Below are positions 10,167-21,501 of a stretch of 64,000 nucleotides of DNA, one piece after another. The notes beneath the pieces were generated by a model that did not search any database, had not been told where the DNA came from, and saw only the letters and a list, made by a program, of their open reading frames with translations. The position numbers and the translations under genes are program-made. The stretch's first letter is position 1, and every line of letters starts with the position of its first letter. The DNA comes from Edolisoma coerulescens (Eukaryota; Chordata; Aves; Passeriformes; Campephagidae), in NCBI GenBank assembly GCA_013397115.1, contig VWZW01001228.1, positions 310,001-374,000 on the forward strand. The letters are read 5' to 3'.

Positions 10167-13100
10167 CTCAAAGAAGTTGTCTGGCTGCTCCCAGCTGAGA
10201 GATTTCTTAGGTGAAAAAGGAGGGGTAAAGACTTTGCTTCCCAGTAACAGTGGCAGGGATGTAAAAACCAGAATTTTTTCTCATTTAACTACGAATAATT
10301 AGCTGTGATTGTACAGATTCCTAGCATGACATAAGAAAGCCCCGATACCAGTGATAGCTGTCATGTGTCTTGTGAGAGTCTAGGTGAACCACTTAGCCTT
10401 TCAGGACAAGCTTTGTGATGATTATTTCGGGAAAGTAGCAAAGCCTGTTGTCCGTAGAGTAAAAGAGTTTAATTTCCAAAGGCTGTTTGCTTTAGATGGT
10501 GATATCTTAAGAATTTCTGCTACAGTTTCTGGTATCCTGTGCAAATTACCAGAAGTGTGCTGGAATTTGCTCTGAGGACAAGGACGTCTTTGATCACCAT
10601 GTAACATCGATTCAGTGTATCATGGAGGAGTGCAACACTTGCAAAATGCAGTTGTAGAGTAGCACACCAGGGACTCCCGAGTGTCCAAGGGAACTAGGGG
10701 ATTACTGGCTGATGATACAACTGCCCAGGTGTCTGGGGAAATCTTGTTCGAGCCAATTAATAACAAAGAAGTAGAGCTGCCCAAGGACAGAGAGGAGGGC
10801 AAGGCAGAGAGGAGCTACCTTCACGTTAGCAAGCCCACAACTCAGGAATCTTCACAGATACAAAGGTTAAACTCAAAGGAAGGCAGGCCAGTGGTTCAGC
10901 AGCCAGGTGATCTCCCCAGGTCACTCCTCCTCTTCCAACTGGTACAGGTGACAAGGCCAGCTGCTCCGGTTTGCTTTGGTTAAAGGACCTCAGTGGAAAT
11001 TCACCAAGGGGAAAATGGATGGATTCGGGATGCCGTTGATTTGTAAAAAGCATTCCAGCAACTCAGTACGAACAGTCAGGATTTTTGCGCATCAGGATGA
11101 ATTTGTGGCTGCCCAGAGGCTGTGGAAGGAAGTCATTATCAGAATGTAGCTGTTGCAAGTAGCTAAGCTAAAATTGAAGCTGAGAGCTCTGGCTAGGTAA
11201 GGGAGAGGCCATTCAGTTATTCTGTCATGCCTTCAGCTACAATCCAATTTCAGAATAACAGTACATCTTTTGCAGTTGAAGAATAGACATCTTAAAGTAA
11301 CAACAATCACATATTAGCTGTGATATGTCTTGAAAGCACTACATGTGCTTTTCATAGCATTACCTTTCCCCATTGCCTTGCCAGCTGCATTAGGTTAGAA
11401 GCAGGAAGGACCAGCAGCTAGCAGAGATGAAGACATCAAGTACCTTCTAGCAGTGGAGGCAAGAAGGAGAATTTGTAAGGTGCAGCTATTTGTCAGAGTG
11501 GAGGTGGGGTGATGAAGTGAGGAGAAACTGTATTAATCTGACCCTTGTGCTGCTGTAGATTCAGGTTTTCTGGCACAGAAAATCTCTCCTCTGTGAGAGC
11601 CTTGATGCTAAGAGTGAGAAGTTGAAAACTATTATCTCTGAGCTCATTCTTGATTTTGTCTTTTGTCCATGTCTGTGATTAAAGTATTCTTGGCCTTAGC
11701 TGGCTGGATTTATTCATGTGCAGTCAGACACGAGAGTATTTTTAATAGCATGAATGAAGATTGGAAAGATGCAGAGAGTCAGGTGGCTTGTGCTTCTCTT
11801 TGGTGTATTTTTGGATAGTTGTTTTTATCTTAAAACTACAGGGTTTGTATTTTCAAGCCCTGTTTTTGAACAGTTGATCTCTCCTTGAGCTAGTGGGACT
11901 TTGGCTCTCATGTATCTCTTGCAGTAACGACCCTTGGGCTCCTGAGTTTCAGGTCCCGGCAATATTTTGTGACAATCAGCTGAGTAATGGTTGTGCCTGG
12001 CATCAGAGCATTTATTTGTTTGGGGTTTTTTATTGTTGTTTTAGGTGGTTTTTGTGTGAGTGTTCCTGCAAAGCCCTGAAGGATGATGGAAACTGAGTGA
12101 ATATGGGCAGCCAGGGAAAAAAGCTGCTTAGGCACCATGGAGTGTCTCTATTTGGTCTCCAGCCGACAGGTAGCTGTCTGAGTTTTCCTGAATGACACAA
12201 AGACATTCTACATGACCTCATCCCTCCTGACTTCCTGGGACAGTAAAACCCATCCCATCTGCCTTTCCTGTGGCCTTGTCCCACATTCCCTCCATGTGTG
12301 ATGTATGAAGGGTGATATGCAAACCTCACGATTTCAGTGTATTTATTAGTCCTTGGCTTTTCCCAGACAGGCAGAAACAGTGTCAAAGACCAGAGCTAAG
12401 CCAGCACTTAGTCTGGAGCATGAGATCATGACCACCAGCTGGGGCCCTAATGCAAGGGATGTTTCCCAGTCTTGGCTCTCTGTGGTGCCAGGCAGGCTGG
12501 ATTCACTACTGTGTTTAAACCTCTAATTCTTCTTTGACTAATTCTTCTTCTGACTGATTTCTTCTCTTTTCTCCAGGTAGAGTAATTGCTCCAGCTTGTT
12601 CCAGAAACAAATACTGAAGCCATAGTACCTTTGGTCATCTGATTTTAAGGATCATGCTAACAGCCATTGGTGCCAAGGGATAAGGTAAGCAAATCAGGCT
12701 TTCAAGGAGCTGCATCAGTTCACAGCAGCTGGTTTGCCTTTGTAATTCAAAGATTTTGCTTTCCCCTGGTGTTCAGAGCCTGGCACCAGCAGAACTCTTC
12801 CTTTCACCTTCCACATGGTAGTCTGCCAAAAATTTGGACCTAGGGACAGGGGAAACAATGGAGATCTGAGACAGACAAATAGACAGGTGGTGCTTACTCT
12901 CTAGAGGAAGCTCTTTGCCAAGGACCTGACATAATGGGCTTCCTCTTTTGGCTGATGTTTGCTATTGTATTTTGGGAGGGTGTCAGGGTCCTCAAGCAAC
13001 TGAGTTGTGAGTCAGGGTCATGCTATGTCAGGACCTGTGCTATTCATTATTTTGCATTAATATCCAGAGGATATGGAAAACAAGTGATACCACTGCAAGG

Positions 13101-13432
13101 AAAGGAATGGACACAAAAATCCCCTGCAACACCAGCCAGCTCCCTCGCATGATGAACAGGGTGAAACTGAAGTTTGATGTGACCAAGGACAGAAGAGCTA
13201 CTGTTTATGCACATGGAGGCATGGAAAGGTCATAAGGGGTGGAAAAAACTTAGTCTTTGAAACTCCTCTCAATTTTCATTAATATCCTACAAAGCATTAG
13301 CTCCACTGGCTTTCCCATCCATACTTATGCAGCATATCCTCTAAAATGGGGTGTTTGGCATACCTCTCCTTTAGGATACAGGCAACTCTGTCACTTTTGC
13401 ATCGATAGATTTCAAACACACTTGTGAATAGA

Positions 13433-13488
13433 TGAATAGTTGGGCTCAAGGATTTCAAAGGTCTTTTCCAATCGAAACAATTCTATAG
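13433..13488 (+). mobile_element. CR1 LINE 3'-end fragment, diverged
   Basis: GTTGGGCTCAAGGATTTCAA, then AGGTCTTTTCCAATCGAAAC, then AATTCTATAG follow the CR1 3' end in plus orientation with several substitutions. Confidence 0.8.
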
Positions 13489-13855
13489 GGTTGGTTTGCA
13501 AAACAACTCAAGCTGACATTAGCCCCTATATAATGTCTTTGTGCATTTCAAGCTCCTCCAAGTTGGGAGTGTTGGCAGTACACTGCAATTCCTTTCCCTG
13601 CAGCAGAGGACACAGTGCAGTGACGCCCAAATGGCTTGTTGGGAGCAGGCTTGCTTCCAGCTGGACCTGTTACCTGCAAGGCTGGGCAGGTTGCACGGGG
13701 AGTTGCTTGGACACCTCCTTGTCACAGCTCCCAGGGCTCCTGAGAGCGAAGGGAGCCTGAGAACCCCCAGCCTCGTGCTGTGTGATCTCACATCTTGGGT
13801 TTTATCAGCTGAGGTGTCAAGCTTCAATGCAAGCAGCGGCATCGAGTGGAAGCAG

Positions 13856-13913
13856 CAGTGTCACTGTGACCCTAAAGCTCTGTCACTGTGGCAGCGGTGT
13901 CACTGTGACCCTC
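13856..13913. repeat. short tandem repeat with GTGTCACTGTGACCCT units
   Basis: The 16-mer GTGTCACTGTGACCCT occurs at 13859-13874 and 13898-13913 with a partial unit (TGTCACTGTGG) between them. Confidence 0.8.
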
Positions 13914-16900
13914 TTCAGCTGTGGCACCATGAACTGGTGCTGGAGGAGCCAGGACAGGAGCACCTGCAGGTGAAGTAATCCTCAATCTGAATAAATGGCC
14001 CAAGAATAATGAAGCATACAGGCTCTGTTATCTTCCAGACAAGAAGGTAAGCACTTCACCACTGAAATCAGCACATCTCAGCTGCCTGTGCTGAGTGTCA
14101 GAGCCTTGAAGGCACTAAAGGGTCTTACTGGCCCTGACTCTCCCCACATCCTGCCCACAGCCCAGGATCCTATTTCAGCACCTCTGGGGCTTTCAGTCTG
14201 TGCCCAAGAAATGTCACTGCAGGGCTGGTCTCTAGCTCCCCACAGTCCTGCCCAGCCCATTCGTGGACCCCCAGCAAGCCATCCCCCTGCCCCTGGCCAT
14301 CCCAAGATTGTGTTTCTGGCTCCCTTCAATGTCACCCATGGGCTGACATCAGAGTTGGAGCTGCCAGACACTCTGACAGTGCCTGGCACCAAAGGTTACT
14401 GATCATCTCCTGCCTTCATCCCTGCCGGGTAGTGTTGAGGGCTAGGAAGCCAATGGCTCTGATTTAGCTGGGAAAATACTTTTTACTAGGTTTTTCCCGG
14501 TAACAGCTGAATTTTAGCCTGGAGGGAGGTACTGAGCCAGCCCATTGCCACATTAGACAGTGTCAAATGCTCCCACCCCCAAAGGATGTGCTTGATGGGA
14601 ACTGCTGGAATTGCTCAGCATGGATCCGGGCTTAAATCAGTTGTGACTATTGCTTTGCAAGGAAGTCACTAAGAAACACGATCTTCAAGGAGAAGCAAAC
14701 TGCTTTGATCTCTGTCCTTCTGCTTGAGCTCCTCTGTGTGAGCTCGGAGCTGATTTCCAGCAAAGCACGAGCACAGCCAGCCAGCACAGAAAAGCTGCAG
14801 TGTAGCTGCTGTCAGTAGTAACTCTCCTAAGCAGCAAGTACTGCAAGGAGATGTGCTGTTCTTGGGCATGAAGAATAAGTAGCAGAAAGATATGGCTGAA
14901 CCTGTGGATGTAAAGGTTTAGATTTTTGCTAAAAGCACTACTAGGGAAATTGAAACAGACCCTTGATTAGTATGAACTGCTTCTAGATTCATAACATAAC
15001 ATCACTGCAATGATGTGAACACAGAGTACAGAGCAAAGACAGTCCTTGCTAAATGACATAACAATTCACAATGCATATTCATTGCAGGAAATACTTTTCA
15101 TCCGTCCTTGATTGCATGTTGTATATTGGCTATGGATTCGATGGCTTTGGATTTCTTTACCATGCCCTTGGGCTTTCAAGTGTGCTAGGATGCATTGTAA
15201 TGTAGATGCAGGGTGTCTGGCACTTCTTACTGAATGAGGCTTCAAAGGGAAGTTGGAATCAGACTCTAATTACATTTGTAATAAGGCCAAAGGCATTTTG
15301 ACAAAGAGATTACCTGCTGTTCATAGACAGACTTTGTCCAGAGCCCTTGAAACCGTGGGGCTGATTCACACTTCCACCGGTACTGGCAGACATGGGACTA
15401 CCTGGTTTTTGGAAACTGAGATAAAGGCAGGCAATATTTGTGACTAGGCTTTGAACACAATGCTGTTACTCAGGTAGATGTGACAGCTTGAATGCACCTT
15501 CTCTGGAAGCTTTCCCAGCGCCAGAGATCATCTAACTGGGAGCACAGACCACTGACACAGCTGTGCCTGAACCCCTGCTACTGCAGACAATATTGCTGCG
15601 GGCATGTGGTCCAAGCAGCTTGCCAGCATCTCCTCATGCCTTTCTCCTCGCCACAATATGTGCTGTTGAAGGACTAGTGCTTTAAAAAGAAGCCTACAGC
15701 CTTTTCCTCATGTGTATGATGTTGAAAGACTCTTCTATCTTCTCAGGTCTTTCCCAAGCAGACAGTTTGTAAGGTACTGGGGTCCTGGAGCACCAAAAAC
15801 AGAGGAATTGGAGTTTAGAGGCAGGGAAACAAACACCTTCAGCAGAGAGCAGAAATGAATTCAAAATAAAGAATGGAGGTTTGCTGTCCTCACTGAATGC
15901 CCCCTCATCTCAGGCGTGGTGTGAAAGGCATCTGTCAGCAGCCGATGATGTTGGGACGCGTGGGCTGGAGGGACTCGGCGTCGGGGCTGCTGCCCGTGTA
16001 GAGGTGCATCTGCCTCCTGGTGCAACGCCATCGGGGCTGGCCTGGGGAACAATAGAGCTTTGTGCCTGGCAGATGTTCAGGCAGTGTTTGCTTTCTTTTC
16101 CTGAGGGCAGTTGAAACACAGGGAGCGAACTGACCTGATTTGCAAAAGGGTGTCTGGTGCTTCTGCAAGTCAGGTTACAAGCAGTTTGGCCAAGGTCATG
16201 CAGCGAGTGAGTGATGCTGTCAGAGGTAGGTGGAAATCTGTGTGAGTGCTTTAGCTTGATAGTCCCAGCACAACACCTCCATTAGTGCATGACATGCTAG
16301 TGATTTATCCAAGCAGTGTACTTTGCTGATTAGGTTTTATCTCAGCAGCAGTGGGAACAGTCTGCGTGTCTTCTACATCCAAAGAGCAGAAAGTGTACCT
16401 TACTCTAAGCAAAATATGGTCTTTGACCCCAGGGTCTTGGCACTGAACCTCACAAAAGGTAATGCTTACATATGATCCCTCTCCTGACTTCATGGAGTGA
16501 GGGACTGGAGCAAGCCCTCACCTAATGGGTTGCTTGGTAGGAGGAGGTGCATCTCACAAGCTCAGTATAGAATCACAGGCAGAAGTGGAGGAAAATGGCA
16601 GGAATCACCACAGATTTTTGCCCTACTGTGCCATTGAACACATGGAGAGGAAAGCGTGGGTTGGCGATGGACACAAACCTCCAGAAACCAGGCATGGCAA
16701 CCGCAGGACTTGCCTAGGAGTTGTTTCTGAGGCGGCGTTGGAATTCTGAAGCCTGTGTGCCCTATCTGCCTGGGGGGTTGCTGTCACTTCCCTCCTCCAA
16801 GACTAAACCCTTGAGGAGGCAGATTCAGGCTGGGGGGAGGTTTGAAAGGCCAGAGAGGACGGCAGCTCTGAAGCAGAGGTGCCTCCCCAGCAGAGGGATG

Positions 16901-19900
16901 AGCTGCATGCTGAGAAGCCTGGCTTGCAGCATGATGATGATGTGAATGAAAATGGACAACACAGTTCCATCCCTGCCTATGTTTTGGGATCTGTTTGCTG
17001 ATGGTGAACTGGATGCACTCAGGAGAGGCAGACAAGGCTGCAGATTTGTTTGTGAAGGACGCAGTGGGAACATAGAGCCAGTCCCAGGAAGGAGGGGGGA
17101 AGAAAGTGCAATAAACTATTGCATAATTTCAGTTGCCTCATGAAACCTCTCCGTCAAGGATCCTCTCAGAAAGTAGATAAGAGTGGAATGCATCTATATG
17201 TGTTTGCAATGCAAGGGCATGTGTATGATGAATGTACATAAAATTAATAAAATGCAATGGGCTACAATAGGGAATTAGAGATTTAAAACCTTCAAATTTT
17301 AAATCACCAAAGCTTCAGAGGTCCTATGGCAGAGATGCTGGAAAGTAATCATATTTTACTTTATCTGTAAGTCTGCTGTATGAATAATTATTACACAATG
17401 TGACAGAGGAAAGCCATGTGCTTTTATTCAAGTTTAATCTTTATAAATATGAGGCAGGTATAGAAGGTGAGCTACTTGCTTTAATGGTATTATAATTTGA
17501 TTAGATATTAGAATATGTGGCTGCAGTATCTCCTTTATAAGCAACGGTGGATTGGGCTGGAGGAAGTGTTCTTTGCTTCATGCCTTATGATTAGTGAGCT
17601 GGTTTATTTGGATTTAGACCCTAAGGCAGCCAACACCTTTCCCGTGCTCTGAGCAGTCTTCTTGCATAAGCTCAGAGCATGAAAACTGCATTCTTTATGA
17701 ACCTCTCTATAAAATCTTCTGCTGTTGTTGTTTCTCCAAATTCTGCTGTAGACTCTTCCGCATTTTGTGCCAGAGCAACTTGGATTTCAGTCTTACAGTC
17801 CATCCTTAAGCCATCCTTATCCTGTTTCTTTCAGGTGACTATTCACATCCAACTCCTCATGAAGGAGCTGACAACACTGCTCAACTGAAAGTCAGCCAAG
17901 AGCTGAAATGTTCTGAGCATTACAAACGTTTGTATTGCATCTTAGTGGTTTTCCTTCCTTCCACCCTACAGGATCTCATGACCCCCTAGATACTAGAGCA
18001 GAACAGGAGAGGCTTTCAATGGAAAATCAATGTGGCTTGGCAGCTCGTGAAAGATCTTGTAGACGGAACTGTAGAGCTGTGAGGAGGAGTGAGCAATCTA
18101 TCACAGCAGCATGATTTCCAATTCATGGAAGAATGATGAAGAAAATAGAAAGTGAAGCAACAGTGTCGCAGCAAGGAGAAGGGACATAACCTTTAAATAG
18201 CACGTTTTTCCACCTCTCTGAAGCATTGGGCATTGGCTTCTTGCAGAAGTGGGACAAAGAGCTTGATGGTCTGATCTTTTATGGCAGATCCTAAGGGCAG
18301 GGGGAGCTGACACGCTTGTTAGCATTTGACCCAGTTTAAACTAACAGGTTCTGAGGAACAAAGACTCACTGAGAGGTTACTGAGAGGCAAACCTGAACGA
18401 AGCTGACATTCAGAGAAATGTTCATGGCAACTAAAGATACAAGTACCTAGGGGAAGAAGAACTCTGCCAAGCCAAAAACCTTCCTGGCTTTGTTGTACCA
18501 GTGGCAATCCAGCTGGTGAAGGGACAAAGCTGCTGCCACGGGAGAGCAGATCAAAGTGAAAGGTCCCAGGCAAATCTGGTCTATCCCAGTAAGTTTTTTG
18601 TGCTTGTCCCAGTCTGAAATGCTCAGTCCTACCTTATCCCTGTTTCTTGGAGGAAGGTGTAAGAAGTTCTGACACTGCTTTTTGCTCTGCTGCACCAGGA
18701 ACAAACCTTATCTCCCTGCGGTTATTGTTAATACAATTTGAATAGAGGACACCCATCCTATTTAAATCCACTGTGGAACTTTAACACTCTTTGTTGGTGA
18801 AAGGAAAAAACACTCATAATCCCACCCAGTTATCTCTGATCATCCCAGATGTGCCTCATGGCACAATCCTATTAGACACTACTGTACAAATGTTTTTCCG
18901 TGGCATTTGGCTGATTAATGAGTATGTGCAGCACTCTGTGATGTTTTTAGGCCTCGTCTTCGTTTTTCTCTCGCTCTTGCAAGAAGCTCCACAGCACCTT
19001 CATGGACCTGCTGTGACTTCTGTAAAATTTAAGCACTCGATGTTGCAAGTAGAGCAGAAGTATTGAAAGCAGGGCAGCCTTTTTAGGGAGGCACTGGCGA
19101 TCAGTGCAGGGTGGGTTTGGATGGTGAAAAGACAACCTAAATGCCTAGATTCTGCTAAAATCTCTTAAAAGTTACTGATTCCTTGGGATGAGAGCCAGGA
19201 TGGAGGGGGAAAAAAACCCATGAGAGTGAAAAAGGGTTACCCAAAGGCAGCATGGAGTATCCAAAGCCAGATCAGCTTGGAGGGAAAGACTGGAACAACA
19301 TAGATGGAGGGGTTTAGGTAAGAAAATCCAGGCCCAGGGACTTGGGCTTACCAGAGCCCAGGCAAGCTGGGTCTGCTGGCACTGCTTGGCAAAAGATCTG
19401 AGTGGCCTCATTGGGATGACTTTTGTGCCCAGAAGATCAGTTGTCTTAGGAGAAGAAATCACTGCCCCCACAAAATTCCCCCACAAAAAAAGTGTCTGTG
19501 GGAGCTGTACGTATAGAAGTGGGAGCTCAACCTCACAGCTAACGCAAGAAGAATGAGTTTATTAATTTTATACTTCCAATCTTATGTGTTGTGCTTTGTC
19601 CTCTTGTTTAACGCTATATGCACTACTGATTTTATTGAGATTGAGGTGTCTATGCACTGAACTTTATTCGAGCAAAAAATACTGTCCTATGCAGACAAGA
19701 GCTAAACCAAAGCAATCTAGAACGAGCTGCTACTTAAGGTGAAAAGGTCAGAACCATTGTGTTAATTTTCAGGTTATTTTAGAAGCAGTCTTAACTCATA
19801 CACCTTTTAGAGACGCTGATGAAGCCTCTCTCCTGGACTTCCTGGAGACACCCCTGCCACTGGGCCTCAAAAACCAGAGATACCTACAATAAGAGCACTT

Positions 19901-21170
19901 GGTTTTGAATGAGAGTCAGAGGCTGATTTGTCAAGCTCTTATCATCTGACCTAAAGCTGAATAAGCAAATACATACAAGTTAATAAACAAACCAAACTAA
20001 ATAAAACAACCTAGCTCTGGTGCAAAGTCGAGAAAAAGACTGGTCTCATGGAAAATTTCTCTGTGGCTCTAGCAAGGTTCAGGTTGTTACTGAGTCCTGC
20101 AACTACAAAAATTGGGGATTGTGAGAGAGGATTCATTTGGTTTTGTTTTGGTTTTTTTTTAATTTTTTCTTTTGCAATTTGGTTTGTTGGGAAGGGAGAA
20201 AATTGGTTTAGCTCTTCTCTGCTTTCACTAGAACACTACAGGAAGCTAAGAAATAAAAGGGCATAAAACTTGTTAATTTGAACGGATGAAGAGAGAGAGA
20301 GATGCTGACCTAAGTGGCTTCCAGGCCAGAACAGTTACTCCATGTGCCTCCATAAAATGACACATGCTGGATGAAATACCAGGTTCCTTGTAGGCATTTT
20401 CTTATCAAAGGCACTTGTTGAACAAGGACAAATGTAAACCATGAAAAGAAAATATGATTCACACTGCTAAGAGATAAAATAAAGGGGGTATAGGAGTCCA
20501 TTGCAAGCAAGTGACAGGACTGTAATTATTATAGATGGCATGGACCAAGACTAGTAAACAGATGAAACACAAAAGGATAAAAGTGAAAATACTGAATTCT
20601 GCCAACAACCTCCTTATGATATCCAGATGTCAGAATTATCAGCATATGTGGGGATCTCATCGCTTTGGAGAAGGAAAACTAAGAACTTCAAAGAATTCCT
20701 TCTGCCCCTTTAAAAGTAGGTGCCGCTCCCGGATGGAGCTGCCAGTACTTTGGCATCGGATGATCCTAATGAGAAGGATTCTAGCAGCGGGGGTAAAATA
20801 ACGCTGATTTCTTTCTGGACGCTGCAGAATGGCTAGTAAATCTTAAATAAACTAAGAACGAAGCAACGTTTTAGATTTTTACTTTGAAACGGAGTGCGGG
20901 TGGCGAAGAAATCGCTCTCCCGTAACGCCATCCATCACGGAGCGGGGATGGAGACCGCACAAAAGCCATCCGCGGCGGGTGGTGACTGGTGCTTCCACAT
21001 TCGGGTGGGGAGGAGAAGCAGCCGTTTCCCCCGGCAGGATTCCCGCAGGAAGCGCTCAGCGCAGCCCGGGCGCCGGGCGGGGCTCGGCCCGTTCCGGCAG
21101 CGGGGCTCCGGGAGCTCCCTCCTGGGGCGGGGGAAGAAACATTCCCGATAGGAAGCGGCACCGTCTCCTG

Positions 21171-21186
21171 CTTTATTTAAATAAAG
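21171..21186. promoter_or_regulatory. 16-bp perfect palindrome CTTTATTTAAATAAAG in the DENND5B promoter
   Basis: This is an AT-only core flanked by C/G inside an otherwise GC-rich island, about 200 bases before the DENND5B start codon. It could bind a dimeric AT-rich-site factor or serve as a TATA-like element; neither is shown. Confidence 0.6.
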
Positions 21187-21389
21187 CCAGCCTCTCCTGC
21201 TCGCACGCGGGGGGCGGGGGAGCTTTAAGCTTCAATCGCGTGTCCCAAACATTGTGGATACAGCGGGTGACAAAGCCGCCCGCGGCCCTCCCGACGCGCC
21301 GGCAATGCCCGGCCAAGGCGCGGGGCGGGGGCGGCCGCCCAGGGTTTAAATGCCCCGCGGGGGCGGTCCGGCAGCGCGGCGCGTNCGGG

Positions 21390-21501
21390 ATGAGCGGGAG
21401 CGGCAACCCCGGGCCCGGCGCGGCGCCCTGCCGCTTCGCCCACTACTTCGTGCTGTGCGGCATCGACGCGGAGAGCGGGCTGGAGCCCGACGAGCTGGCA
21501 G
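21390..21501 (+). CDS. DENND5B: DENND5B, first coding exon (partial gene; rest lies beyond the window)
   Basis: DENND5B is a large DENN-domain protein of the Rab6IP1 family. DENN proteins act as guanine nucleotide exchange factors for Rab GTPases, and this one is linked to membrane trafficking. The exon gives 37 residues plus the first base of codon 38, ending at GCAG|gtgagc. The segment CRFAHYFVLCGIDAESGLEP followed by DELA (residues 14-37) is the conserved N-terminus of DENND5B and opens the upstream part of the DENN module; the Gly/Pro/Ala-rich first 13 residues are variable between species. The ATG at 21390 is the only in-frame ATG in the open stretch reaching back to 20979. The context has G at -3. 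The gene runs away from ETFBKMT, as in human. The second exon is not found before 64000. Confidence 0.93.

Larger units (their letters stand above)
8765..20879. other. intergenic or upstream-intron region, no coding gene recognised
   Basis: About 12 kb with CR1 remnants near 10.1 and 13.4 kb, a small tandem repeat near 13.86 kb, and a GC-richer patch near 15.95-16.05 kb. Reading frames here are short and show no recognised domain. Confidence 0.6.

Noticed and set aside
13541..13978. 145-codon plus-strand frame
   Set aside because: It runs through the edge of a CR1 remnant region and a small tandem repeat, and overlapping frames of similar size exist on both strands, so it is a composition effect.
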